A stretch of DNA of 64,000 nucleotides from Monoplex corrugatus (taxonomy: Eukaryota; Mollusca; Gastropoda; Littorinimorpha; Ranellidae): NCBI GenBank assembly GCA_030674185.1, contig JAPXFY010000031.1, forward strand, positions 41,545,032 through 41,609,031, written 5' to 3'. Positions within the stretch are counted from its first letter, which is position 1. Each line of letters opens with the position of its first letter. The notes beneath the pieces are model-generated. The model was not told where the DNA came from. It did not search any database and worked only from the letters and a program-made list of their open reading frames with translations. Below are positions 22,194-32,919 of the stretch, piece after piece. The position numbers were made by a program, and so were the translations under genes.

Positions 22194-22213
22194 TGGCGCT
22201 ATCGAGCAGGATC
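22194..22213 (+). promoter_or_regulatory. Primer binding site
   Basis: TGGCGCTATCGAGCAGGATC begins 2 bases after the LTR's terminal CA, the usual place. It resembles, with a small insertion, the lysine-tRNA type primer site (TGGCGC..CGA.CAGG). The primer identity is inference. An earlier copy of ACACCTGGCGCT lies 68 bp upstream inside the LTR. Confidence 0.7.
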
Positions 22214-22277
22214 CAGATTCGGAAAGGGAATAACAAAACAAGAAGACAGTGCTACAGATTCATCAAGTTGCCAAACC

Positions 22278-23844
22278 ATGTCGACAGCACAACTGTACCG
22301 ACTTCCAAAACTGTCCGGAGATGAAAGCAGTGCAGAAATCGACGACTTCATCCAGGAGGCCAGACTGATCCTACAGCTCCAGCCCCTGGATGACAAAGCA
22401 GCTGCCCTCTGGCTGATATCATCGTTAGAGGGCCCAGCTCGTCGGGAGGTGCTATGGCAACCAACGGCAAGAGTGGACACTCCAGACAAGATCCTGAAGA
22501 TCATCCAGGACAACTGGGGTGGACCAGAGGGACGCCACAACCCTTGCTGCCACCTTCTACAACAGGCAGCAGGGAAAGGGGGAGACTGTCATTGAGTACG
22601 CGACTCACCTACGCGTACTCTGGATGAAGGCCAACCAAGCTGAAGAGGGGACATTGTCACCAACGCAGCTTCGGGACGCCTTCGTCTGTGGTCTCTCCCC
22701 AGGCGCTCTCAGGAGGGATGTCCGGCGATACATAAGAGATCATCCGGACACCACCTTCGAGGGAGCCAAGATGGAGGCCCTGTGGTGGATGAGAGAGGAC
22801 AGCTGTGCAGAACACCACCTGGCACAGCTGATAGTGGCCAACTCCAGCCCAGTCATCGCCCGTATGGAGGCACAGCTGGCAGAACTTGGTGCCAGCATAG
22901 ACCAAGAACTCCAGCGGCGCGACACAGTGGCTGCGAAGAAACCACCATGGCAACCACCTCTCCACATTAGCCAACGGCGACCATTACCACGGCAACAGCA
23001 GCCACCACAACACTGTCTTTGGTGTGACCGGGCCGGCCACACTGAAGACAAATGTTGGAACCGGCGCCGGTACAAGAAGAGAGGCAAGCGGCGATGGCAG
23101 CTTGCACCACAGAGAGCTGTAAAGCAAAGTGCAGACCGTGCTGTCACCCACGGACAAGCTGCAGGGCACAAGAAGAAGGGACGCCCAAGCAGATCCAAAT
23201 CTGCCACAACTCCTTCTCCTGGGCCCCATTCTCCTTCTTTTCCTCCCCAGCCCTCCAAACCTGCTGTCCCCAAAACACCCTGTGCCAGCCAGAACCTGAG
23301 TGCGGCCAGCACCTCTAGAGCTGCCGGTGCACGTCCCGTTCCAGTGCCCCGCAGACACCGTCGATCCAGAGGCCACCCGAGCCATGATGGTCAACAACAG
23401 GACCCAGCAGCACCGGAGCAGGTGACGTCTACACCAGCAGCTGACGACGACCTGCAGGTAGGCATGTATGTTTACCTGCGGGACATGATTCCTGGTTCCA
23501 GCACAGCATGGACCAACACCTGGTCGCCGGACCTGTACTGTGTGACGGCACGCCACCCCCAGCACCGTCACATCTATACAGTCCAGTCGCTGGCAGGTGG
23601 CCCTCACCAGGCCATCTCCAGGATCCACCTCCTGCCAGCACCTTGGTCCATGCCAGACATGAAGCCACCACCAGACCCGGAGTCATCTGATTCCGAAGAC
23701 GAGCAGTGGCTAGTCTGCCCACAGCCACGGCACAGAACAACGCGGCCCATGGTGACAACAGCACCTGAGCCCGCTATACCAGAGCAGACGACTACACCAG
23801 TCCCTCCAAGACGGTCAACACGCCTCATGAATAGGACACTTTGA
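22278..23844 (+). pseudogene. gag-like region with zinc knuckle, joined to integrase C-terminal-like tail (one frameshift)
   Basis: An ATG at 22278 opens a gag-like N-terminus (KLSGDESSAEIDDFIQEAR, LWLISSLEGPARREV). The matching continuation (TLAATFYNRQQGKGETVIEY) lies in another frame, with the switch near 22510-22525, so the present copy has a frameshift there. The second frame stays open to TGA at 23842-23844. It has one CCHC zinc knuckle, CLWCDRAGHTEDKC (C-x2-C-x4-H-x4-C, ~23016-23057). A basic, proline/serine-rich linker follows, then LQVGMYVYLRD...QSLAGGPHQAISRIHLLPAP, which resembles the SH3-like end of Ty3/gypsy integrases. It ends with a proline-rich RRSTRLMNR tail. Everything between capsid/knuckle and this tail is missing. 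The frameshift could be mutational or programmed +1; only copies elsewhere would tell. Confidence 0.75.
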
Positions 23845-24479
23845 GAAGTCCTATTCTACAAAGGGACAAATATTAATGAGTATATATTTTTAGGTTCAAC
23901 TGACCACAATAATATTTACCTGGACAGATTACTGCATAAGGAAAATTTCCTTTTTTGTATGTGTTTAAATTGATAATCTGCCAAAGCTATGAACATTATA
24001 TTTAGTCATTCTTTTCACTTAGCATGTAGTAAGCATGCCATTGAAAACTTGATTAACGCATTAATCTGCTGCTCTTAATATTTGCATGTAGTTCTATACA
24101 TTTGTCATTTTGTTTCCCGTAATGAATGTTTTGATGCATAGGTATGGCAAAGAGGCTTTAGTGAACCTATCAAACGCTATGTCTTTAGCTTATCATGTTA
24201 AGGCATTTGCTATTGCAGTGTTTCATACTTTCCTACTAGCAGTTATGTTGACCAATTCAGGGTCCTAACTTGACCAAGGAGTGTCACTGCCGTTTCTGAA
24301 CTTAAATTCCTACTCCCCATCGTGCCCATGCATGCCATAGTTAATGTATAAGTGGATTGCATACTCCACCATATCCATAGCAGTTCAACATTTTATGAAT
24401 CTTGAGGTGGCCGTCAAATTTCAGCCTTCAAGAATTTACCCAATGTTCGCGCACCATCGAGGACGATGGTTTTCAAATT
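23845..24479 (+). other. 3' non-coding region of the LTR element
   Basis: AT-rich, no open frame; part of the element because it lies between the coding region and the PPT/3' LTR. Confidence 0.7.
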
Positions 24480-24491
24480 GGTGGGGGGAGG
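24480..24491 (+). promoter_or_regulatory. Polypurine tract
   Basis: Purine run GGTGGGGGGAGG (one T) directly before the TG of the 3' LTR, the expected plus-strand primer site. Confidence 0.75.
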
Positions 24492-25677
24492 TGTAACAGA
24501 GTGCCTTGCTCTGTTACGATCTTTCCCCATTTACCTACAACGCTCAAAGGCAACGCCGTGTAGCGTGCTTGCCTAGATAAAAAACGCCTTGCATTCTCTG
24601 GGCCTAATTATACTGGTATTTCACAGCCTCTGCCTATCCATAGCTATGCATTAATCATTCCAAAGATCTAACCAGTACATGACACATATACATTGTAGAT
24701 AACACACTGCTAAACAATTAGCAGATCTACAATGTGTACATGTACTCTAAAGCAGGCCTATGACAAGGTTTTGTCGTCATCTCCAGTCAGTATTATGTTG
24801 TAGTTTTACAGAACGTAGAGGGGGGGGCCGTCACTAATGTATGCATGCTGCCTTCAGCATTATAGAACAATCGCCGTGTAATTGCCGGCGGGAACACTCA
24901 GACAATGACCGCATGGCGCGTCTGTCTCAACCGCCTTAGGTATTTGTGGCTCAATAGCGAGGACATACCCACTCGCGAAACTGCCGGACAATGACCACCG
25001 TTTCACTTGTGTGTACTGACGCGCTGCGTTAAAACTACACACTAAGTGTTGACTTATTAATTAGGTGAGAACAACCAATCAGACCTTGGCATCTGGTTGA
25101 TTGATTAATTTGGTGAGAACAACCAATCAGACCTTGCCATCTGAAAGGTTTGAGATTTGAAAATATGACCATCATGCTCTGTTCCCAGAGTACAAATTAA
25201 CAAGGCGCATCATAGCGTGTGCTTTTCCACCGCCACTCTCAGTATTACCAGAGGTGCCCTTTCCTGCCACCACTCTTGATCTCACAACAGGTGATCATCT
25301 TCACGGCATTACTGTAGCACTGTCTTCTTACCTGTCTTCTTTGACGTTGTCTTCTTTGGCATCTTCCTTCCTGTCTTCTTCTTCGTATTCTTTTGTCTCC
25401 TTCCATATCCCAGTACGGTCCTTTTCCCTTATTGTCATTTTCCCATTTTCCCTGTTTTCCTTCCCTACCTATCCTCATCAAGAGATAATAAAGAGTCAAG
25501 TAACACAACGAGGACTTGTGTTTTGATTGAGAGACTTCCCTTTCTGCTCTGGATTCAAAGGACCACCACAGCAATCATCACCAAACCCCTTAACCCACTC
25601 ATCCATCTCACCTGGCGCTGCGATATCATCAATACCATCATAATCACCTCCTTATCCCCCCTTACCACTCGAAGTAT

Positions 25678-25681
<4 letters not shown>
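24492..25681 (+). repeat. 3' LTR
   Basis: Copy of 21044-22191. Its first ~730 bp look identical. Then come scattered substitutions, a ~36-bp insertion around 25327-25367 (extra CTGTCTTCTTTG-type units), and a more diverged end from 25550 on. Ends TATCACA before a TA repeat. Confidence 0.9.
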
Positions 25682-25730
<49 letters not shown>

Positions 25731-25790
25731 GCATACATACGTACATATATATGTATATATATGTGTGTGTGTGTGTATATATATATATTT
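25682..25790 (+). repeat. TA/TG microsatellite
   Basis: (TA)n with GTATGCATACATAC and (TG)6 interruptions. It is the right flank of the LTR element. Confidence 0.93.
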
Positions 25791-26335
25791 CAGGGAGTCA
25801 TCATATCACCATCCAAGGGTCTTGGCTGGTTCTTCTATCATTGTTGAAATGGGTTGGTTGCTACTATAAACATTATTACTTCAGCTACTTTTCCATTCCA
25901 CAGAGACAGGCTCCATGATTTCTTTGGTTTGAAATATCCGGTCTCATACCACACTTGCTGATGTTTTCTGGGTGTCCCCCCCCCCCTCCTTTCTAGAAAA
26001 TCTAACGCTTGTGATAATCTGTGATAAGGCGACTAATTCGTGTTAATGTTTGAATATTATTACGTACGTTTCACTGTCGTTTGTGGAAAGGATTGCTGTG
26101 TTATCTATTAAGGCTTTTAGAAGGGGGGGGGGGGGGACATTTGCTGTCCATTTCCGAGGTCTGCTGGACCTGAAGTGCTCATTGCTACTTTCAGGATGAC
26201 CTCCAATGCAACAACAAATAGTATTGGAGAAACTGCACAGCTCGCTGCTATGCCATCTTCCAAACTGATCTAGTCTGCCATGTAGCCTATTCCTTTCTAG
26301 AAAACCGCGTCAACAATTCACAGACCTACCTTGCA
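25785..26335 (-). pseudogene. RLE-type LINE, piece 2: RT palm
   Basis: Minus-strand decayed coding sequence. High to low coordinates: DGIAASCAVSPILFVVALEV (~26250-26200), a catalytic-box remnant reading ALIDNTAILST (~26110, with the second Asp changed to Asn), a 72-bp block copied from the endonuclease region (25935-26007), YFKPKKSWSLSLWNGKVAEV (~25930-25880) and IEEPAKTLGW.YDDSLK (~25840-25790). The last block should be followed by the DETKQIADEIL block that begins piece 3 at 20760, so the interval between them is an insertion into one LINE. A poly(C/G) run at 26128-26142 also interrupts the frame. Confidence 0.7.
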
Positions 26336-26336
26336 A

Positions 26337-27983
26337 GCTTGCAGAACCAAGATATTTGCATATGGCGGAAAGAAGGCTCTACCTGTTCTTGGGCGTTTCC
26401 AGGCAAATCTTGCATCAGATAAAGCCAGTTACACTGATTTTATCCATGTTGTTGCAGGTGATGCTGAATCTCTGATTAGCTGTAACACCTCACAAAAGCT
26501 ACAACTACTGACTATTGTCCAACATGTCACCATGCAGCAAAATCTTCAAGAGGAATACAAGGATCTATTCACTGGACTAGGCAAACTTAATGATATTCAG
26601 ATCAAACTTCACATTGACAAGGAGGTTTCCCCAGTTGCTCAGCGTTATCGTCGTGTACCATTTCATGTACGTAAGCACATTGAAGATCAAATCAAGAAAG
26701 ATGAAGCATCTGGAGTAATCGAGAAAGCTACTGGACCAACTTCATGGGTATCTCCTCTTGTTGTGGTGCCCAAGAAGAAACCAGGAGAAGTTCGGGTCTG
26801 TGTAGACATGCGTGCTGCTAACACAGCTGTCCGTCGTGAACGTCATGCATCTCCAACACTTGAAGAGCTAACAACTTTACTTTCTGGTGCTAAAGTTTTC
26901 AGCAAACTTGACCTTAACCAAGGCTACAATCAGCTTGAACTGACAGAAGATTCTCGTTACATCACCACTTTTGCCACACATCTTGGCTTGTGCAGATACC
27001 GACGTCTGAATTTTGGTATCAGCAGCGCATCAGAAATCTTCCAAGAAACTATCAGACAGATGCTGAATGGCCTGAAAGGAGTTATCAACTCCAGTGATGA
27101 TATTCTGGTATATGGCAACAACCAGGAAGACCATGATCGCAATCTTCATGCTGTGTTCAAGCGTCTGAGAGAAAAAGGTCTGACACTAAATGGAGAGAAA
27201 TGTGTCTATAATCAAGACTCTCTTGAATTTCTTGGACATATCTTTGGCAAAGGAGGCATCCGTCCGAGTCCTGAAAAAATCAAAGCAATCATTGATCTAC
27301 TAAAACCTCAGAATCCATCAGAAGTCCGCAGCTTACTTGGCATGACCAACTTTTGTGGCTCCAAATTTATCCCCAATTATGCAACGTTGACTCATGATCT
27401 TCGTGTTCTGACACAAAAAGATGTACCTTGGTCATGGACTGAGAAAGAGGACCAGTGCTTAGAAAAGTTGAAAGCTGCTCTCAGTAAACCAACAACACTC
27501 ACCTACTTTGACCCAGAAAAGAGCACAGAAATCTATGTTGATGCCAGTCCTTTTGGTATATGCGGAGTTCTTACTCAGCGGAAAGCTTCCAGTGAACCTC
27601 CACAAGTTGTGCAGTTTGCAAGTCGAGCTCTCACTCCGACTGAACAACGCTATTCCCAGACTGAACGTGAAGCATTGGCCATCACATGGGCATGTGAACA
27701 ATTTCATGTGTACATTTTTGGTGCTCCCTTCAAGATCTTCACTGACCACAAACCCTTGGTCTCCATCTTCAATAACCCCAGATCACAGGTTTCACCACGG
27801 ATTGAGAGATGGTTGATGAGAGTTCAGCCATACGGCAAAACAGTCATCTATAAAGCTGGTGCTGAAAACCTGCAGATTATCTCAGCCGACATCCCGTTCA
27901 GCAAACACGAAGCAGTCGAGAGGAGAAGATTGCTGAAGAGTATGTACAATATGTGGTGGAAACAAACATTCCAAAAGCCATGA
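26337..27983 (+). pseudogene. gypsy pol: protease end, reverse transcriptase, RNase H
   Basis: A 550-codon open frame without its own start (it runs in from the truncated 5' side). Residues ~1-60 match the tail of a gypsy protease region (KIFAYGGKKALPVLGRFQAN). RT follows: VIEKATGPTSWVSPLVVVPK, RVCVDMRAAN, KVFSKLDLNQGYNQLEL, catalytic SSDDILVYG (S-S-D-D in place of the textbook Y-x-D-D; I-S-D-D types are common in this lineage), then LEFLGHIF. RNase H follows with D, E, D in IYVDASPFGICGVL, QTEREALAITWA and FTDHKPLVSIF. Stop TGA at 27981. The expected continuation is in other frames with a stop, so the integrase is not joined. Confidence 0.88.
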
Positions 27984-29380
27984 CACTGCAAGAGATAGCT
28001 GAAGCGACAAACAAAGATCAAACGTTGTCATCTATCATCTCATGTCTCGAAACTGGACACTGGAATGTTGACATGGAAATGTTGACAAAACCCTGTTTGA
28101 CATTCTCTCATCTTGCCGTTCTGAGTTGACAGTGGTTTCTCCAGGAATCCTCCTCAAAAGCACCAAACTTGTGATTCCAGAATCACTGATCACCAAAGTT
28201 GTTAATCTTGGACATCAAGGTATTGTAAAGACACGTCAACTTCTACAAGAGAAAGTCTGGTTCCGAGGTATGCATCAGACTGTGGAATGTATCGTCAAAA
28301 ACTGTCTTGCATGTCAGATTGCTACACCACAATCATTGCGTGAACCCCTAAGCATGTCACCGCTTCCAGATTATGTATGGTCCACCCTCAGCGCAGATTT
28401 TGCCACCGTTGAAAACATTCAGCTGCTAGTAGTGACAGATGAATACTCACGATATGTTGTCGTTGAAGAAATCTCTTCCACGTCTGCCCGAAGTGTAATT
28501 CCCAAGTTGGACAAGATCTTCGCAGAATTTGGTATACCTGACAGCTTAAAGACAGACAATGGACCACCTTTCACAAGCTATGAATTCAAAAGATATGCTG
28601 AAATCATGGGATTTACACACCGCAAGATTACACCTCTATGGCCACGTGCTAACGGTGAAACCGAAAGATTCATGAGAACACTAAAGAAGACCATAAAGGG
28701 TGCAAGAGTCACTCATCAGTGCTGGAAACAACAAATGTACCGTCTCCTGCTGGCACTCCACAACTGGTGTACCTCCAGCCACTGTTTTGTTTGGCAGGAA
28801 TTTGAAAACTGTTGTTCCAGAACCTCCACGACAACAACCAAACGATGAACAGATGAGAACTAGGGACACTCTGCAAAAGAACAAGATGAAGAAGTATGCT
28901 GACAACAAACGTTACGTCAAACCCAGTAATTTGCGAGTTGGTGATTTTGTTCTTGTCAAGGACACCTCAACATCTCATGCTCACCCGCCTTATGAACCAC
29001 GACCGCTGATAATCACTCAGAAGAAAGGATCCATGATCACAGCCCAGAGGAGAGAACAGACTGTGACCAGAAACAGCAGCTTCTTTAAGAAATCTCCAGA
29101 AGCTCTCAACCCCACACCAGAAGAAACGTCCTTTGATGCTGATGGCGATCTCAGTTCTTCAGATCCAGTGTCACCCAACCATGATCCGAACCAGTCCTCC
29201 CAAGACACTGATCATGCCTCCATGCGTTCTCCACGTCCCATTCCCAATGATGATGCTGATCCTATTGGATGTCCGCATTCCAATGTTTATCAACGGTCTG
29301 ATGTCAGTGACAACCCACGACGCTCACAGCGTACACGCAGTGTGCCAAAGCGTTACAATGACTTTATACTTTATAGATAA
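27984..29380 (+). pseudogene. gypsy pol: integrase (frameshifted)
   Basis: Integrase in two frames. Near 28190 the zinc-binding N-terminal domain reads LGHQGIVKTRQLLQEKVW and NCLACQ; only one of the two usual His residues is seen. The catalytic core has Asp in SADFATV (~28396), Asp in LKTDNGPPFTSY (~28551) and Glu in RANGETERFMR (~28655), so the DDE triad is intact. A frameshift near 28760 moves the C-terminal domain (LRVGDFVLVKD, ~28935) to another frame, ending at 29378-29380 after RRSQRTRSVPKRYNDF. 27984-28125 holds the linker with a stop and a frame change. Confidence 0.85.
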
Positions 29381-29784
29381 CTGTTATTATTTGTGTTAAC
29401 TAAACTGCAGAACATTAACTGTTTCATCACTTTAATTTCTCTTTAATTGGAAAAGAAGGGGAAGAAAGGTTACCTGAACTGTGTCACCAAATCATTTCCT
29501 GAAACAAGTGCTGAGCTATCCCTGATTGATGACTTACGATGTGAACAGATCTAGATTCCATGTTAATGGGAACTTGTGACAAGTGCGATGATATACATTA
29601 TATGTTTGCACTTAATCACCAGAATGTACAGTATGGTAGATTATTGATTGTTAAAAAGAAAAGTTCTAAACGTTTAAAGTTACCTTCGGTTTTACCAGTT
29701 AAGAAAACTTGTGTTTTGTTGATACTGTTATCAAAGTTGATGATCTTGAATTATAGGTAGTTGTTCATTCAAGGAAAGGAGGGA
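29381..29784 (+). other. gypsy 3' non-coding region and PPT
   Basis: About 390 bp without genes, ending in the purine run AAGGAAAGGAGGGA (29771-29784) immediately before the LTR's TG. Confidence 0.7.
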
Positions 29785-29980
29785 TGTAATGTTCAAACTG
29801 ATACTGATAGATCTAGTAGCAGACAACTCAAGGAACGTAACTCTTAAGTCATTAGGACCGGAAGATAGGGGCCGGTGAATAACAGGTAGCAACGGGAAAA
29901 AACAAACAGCTGATGCTTCGCCACTAGATCTAATCTATCAACATATTAATCCTGAAGTAAATCTTAAAGTAAATATTACA
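29785..29980 (+). repeat. gypsy 3' LTR (196 bp)
   Basis: Starts TGTAATGTTC and ends AATATTACA, giving terminal inverted repeats of about 8-9 bp (TGTAATGTT / AATATTACA). It follows a PPT. Short LTRs suit Mag-like elements. No second LTR in the window. Confidence 0.75.
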
Positions 29981-30700
29981 CTTGGGACATGATACATCTC
30001 AAGAGGCAGTTGAATCATTTTGTGAAGCACATTCCATTATCTATCACCCATTATTTGTTGATCTTCAAGTTCCTCCATAGTGATTTTATCCTTTCGGGGA
30101 GCAGCTCAGGGACCTTTTTTTTTTTCTTTTTCTTTTTTAACACAGCAGGCGGGATATTCTGTTAGACCTTAGTGATGATTTGGCTCCGGTAACCACTTTT
30201 TCAGTTTGTCCAGTGTGGTGGCTTGTGAAACATTTTCCCTGGGTCTGCAGGCTGCACCAGACCCTGGATTTTAAGTAGTGATTCGCTCTCAGGATCGGAA
30301 TATGTTTTTCTGAGATGTTGTTCCAAAGCTTCTTTGTCCATCGTGAGTGTCCCAGATTTTGCTGCTCGAAACACCCTACTTTACAAGCGAACTGGAAGGG
30401 GTCTTTGACGGAGCAAGCTTGTCTTCTTTTTTTGCTTCTTCTCCTCTTTGTCTTTTCTCTTTTTTTTTTTTTTTCCTAAAGGGCACTGTGTTTTGCTTTC
30501 TGGTCTTGCCATATTATTTCTTCTTTCTTTTTTCTTCAAAAATTTCGATGCTACCTTCATTGGTTTCTTCAGATTCCTCTTTTCCCTTCCGGATTTTATC
30601 AATACATTTTACCGTTACACCAAACACCACACGTTCGGACAATAGGAAACCTTGACCTCGTTTCCAGTAACTGTGGAGTGTAGCCACTACTACCCGCGAG
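29981..30700 (-). pseudogene. RLE-type LINE, piece 1: upstream basic region and RT start
   Basis: Minus-strand, high to low coordinates: a lysine/arginine-rich stretch (~30600-30430), SVKDPFQFAC (~30410), SGTLTMDKEALEQHLRKTYS and DPESES (~30350-30290), LVQPADPGKMFHKPPHW (~30255-30205), then ERIKSLWRNL (~30085). These match the order upstream of RT in the same LINE family as pieces 2 and 3. Roughly 100 residues expected between this piece and piece 2 are absent, lost together with the 5' part of the gypsy element. The outer (5') limit is unclear. Confidence 0.6.
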
Positions 30701-31220
30701 ATCAGCAAGTAGGACTCTGCTGACTTGCTTCCTGGATCAGACGTGTCTTGTGGGTCTGAGAGTGTTCCGTCAGCACGACCATAACCGATATCAATTTTGA
30801 TATCTGATGTTGTTGATGCCTTCAGTCATCACAGTGTGTGTTTTTGTTCAACGTATTATCTGCGATGTCTCATGTGACCTGACCCAACACACGAGAAGAC
30901 CGTAGGCTGCCGGGTCCAGCGTGATTGTGCCGCTGGGTCAACTTAGTAAATTGCGTAATGCGACCTGCTAGTTAAGGTCAGTATCGAAGAGGTGAAATAC
31001 GACAGACTGACTCAGATTTTCGTTTTGTTTGGTTTTTCCAGTTTTGGTCAATCAGGTTTGTTGTTTCATTTATATACTTTTCATTGTGCATTTGATTAAT
31101 CGCCGATTTTTTTCCTGTTGTCACAAGCAAGTTTTCGCGATGCAAGTTTCAGTTTGTAATGTTAGTGACTTAGTCGTATCGGAAAAGGTGAGCCAAGTGA
31201 CAAGTGTACACGTTGGGGTG

Positions 31221-31253
<33 letters not shown>

Positions 31254-32919
31254 CGGGGGAAATGGAGGGGGGCACGCGTGCATGCTGTGTTTATGCGTGT
31301 GTGTGTGTGTGTGTGCGTTGGTGAGTGATGAGCGAATGTTGTGTCACTGTCACATTGTCACTTTCAGACTGTCACACTGTGTGTTTGTTGTGATTGTCAC
31401 GTGTGTGCATGTGTTGTATTGTGAAGGGGATGAAGTAAATACATATGACATGTTCACGGTTCATAGGTCTGTATCTCTGTATAGTAGTATTAGTACATAT
31501 TCATGTATGCACACATGTTTTATATAATATGGTGTGTGTTTGTTTTGTTTTCATATGTATGAATGTTGTTAAATGATGCAGGCCAGTTTAGACAAACAAA
31601 AAAAGCAACGGAAAGGAAACACACACACATACATGTGTGTGTACTGATCAGTCTGAATCTCACAGTAGTATGCATTTTTGTTTGCTTGTTTTTAAATTAG
31701 ACACTGTGTCATTCAGTAAATTATTGTTATTGAACAGGTCGGTCATACTATATAATATGATGACCAGTACTGTGGGATTTTGGACGGCTTGTCTGCTTTT
31801 CTGTTTGTTTTGTTTGTTCATCTTTTTTTTTTTTTTGGTGGTCATTATTATGTTGTGCTTCATTTTTCTTGTGGACTATATAGCAGTTATGTTTGAAATT
31901 TTACAAACTGATGGCATGGAGGTATGAAGAGATGGAATGCACCACATGACTGTGTGTGCATCTATAGCTATAGATGTGATGATGAGTTGAAAATACTGAT
32001 AGAAATAACAGAAAAAATATAAGGAGACAAGAGTCATAAAAATGAATAAATACACATGTATGTGTGAGGTTCATTGCTTGTTATAATTTGGATCAGTTGA
32101 TAGAAAATGAGAATGTATTCAAGCAAGCTTGAGTTCAACTGATGGAGTGAATCTTCTGACAGAATAAATGTGGACATTAAAATCATGGCTACTGTACAAT
32201 TTTGACGAAGTGAGATTTCTACATTTTCAATAATAAGAAAACATGTAGAGAAAAAAGACTACATCATTTATCATTATTAATTTTTTAGATAAATACATTT
32301 AGTTGTTGGGTCATAAGTAACTGAATTTGTTGAAAAATCATTAAAAAGTTTGGAACATATTCACACACCATACCATTTCCATGGAGAAAAAGGGGAAACA
32401 GAATAACTGTTTTGTCACAGAATTACATTTATCATGAAAATTTACTAGATTGATATAGAAGGATGTATGGACAAATCTAAAAATTGCTGTTTTTTTTTTT
32501 TCTAGTTGGGTTTCCAGTATTGCTTAAAACTACAGCTGCTGAATTATTTAACCATGAGAAAAAGAAAGGACGATTATGCTCATAAGACAATCTTTGGTTT
32601 ACCTGTGACATCTCACTGCGAGTATGAAAATTACAAGCCCTGCATATGACCATTTTGATTAATCTTTATTACCGTACCTTTCAGATCACTTCTATATAAT
32701 TATATCAAACATCTTGCACCCTATGATTCAAAACAAATACTTGTTTTGGTTCCTAAAAGTAAGCCTTTTTTATTTTTTTTTTATTAAGGATTATCACACT
32801 CTGGGGGGGGGGGGGGGGGGTTACCTTTGTGTTTGCCTCTTTTTTGTTTTTGTTTTATTTTTTCATCCCATTTTCTACACCACCTTAATAGCCACAGAAT
32901 CTGGCACAGTTTTTACAGT
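30701..32919. other. No supported gene
   Basis: AT-rich sequence. Contains TG arrays at 31217-31250 and 31296-31318, a poly(T) near 31824, and poly(G) at 32802-32820. The open frames are short and low in complexity. Confidence 0.45.

Larger units (their letters stand above)
21044..25681 (+). mobile_element. Non-autonomous LTR retrotransposon (Ty3/gypsy-like, internally deleted)
   Basis: Complete element of 4638 bp: 5' LTR (21044-22191), PBS (from 22194), gag-like region with one zinc knuckle fused to an integrase C-terminal-like tail, 635 bp of 3' non-coding sequence, a polypurine tract (24480-24491) and a 3' LTR (24492-25681). LTRs start TG and end CA. Flanks are TA microsatellite on both sides, so a TATA-type target duplication is consistent but cannot be proven. 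Protease, RT, RNase H and the integrase core are absent. It must have moved using another element's enzymes. The first ~730 bp of the two LTRs look identical, implying fairly recent movement. Confidence 0.88.
26336..29980 (+). mobile_element. 5'-truncated Ty3/gypsy retrotransposon
   Basis: Plus-strand element with the end of a protease-like region, RT, RNase H, integrase, a PPT (29771-29784) and a 3' LTR (29785-29980). The gag region and 5' LTR are missing; the left boundary meets the minus-strand LINE directly. Sequence style is that of Mag/K02A2.6-like gypsy elements of invertebrates. Three reading frames and at least two stops show it is dead. Confidence 0.85.

Noticed and set aside
22657..23628. 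Long minus-strand open frames (190 and 214 residues)
   Set aside because: Shadows of the gag-like plus frame in a GC-rich region.
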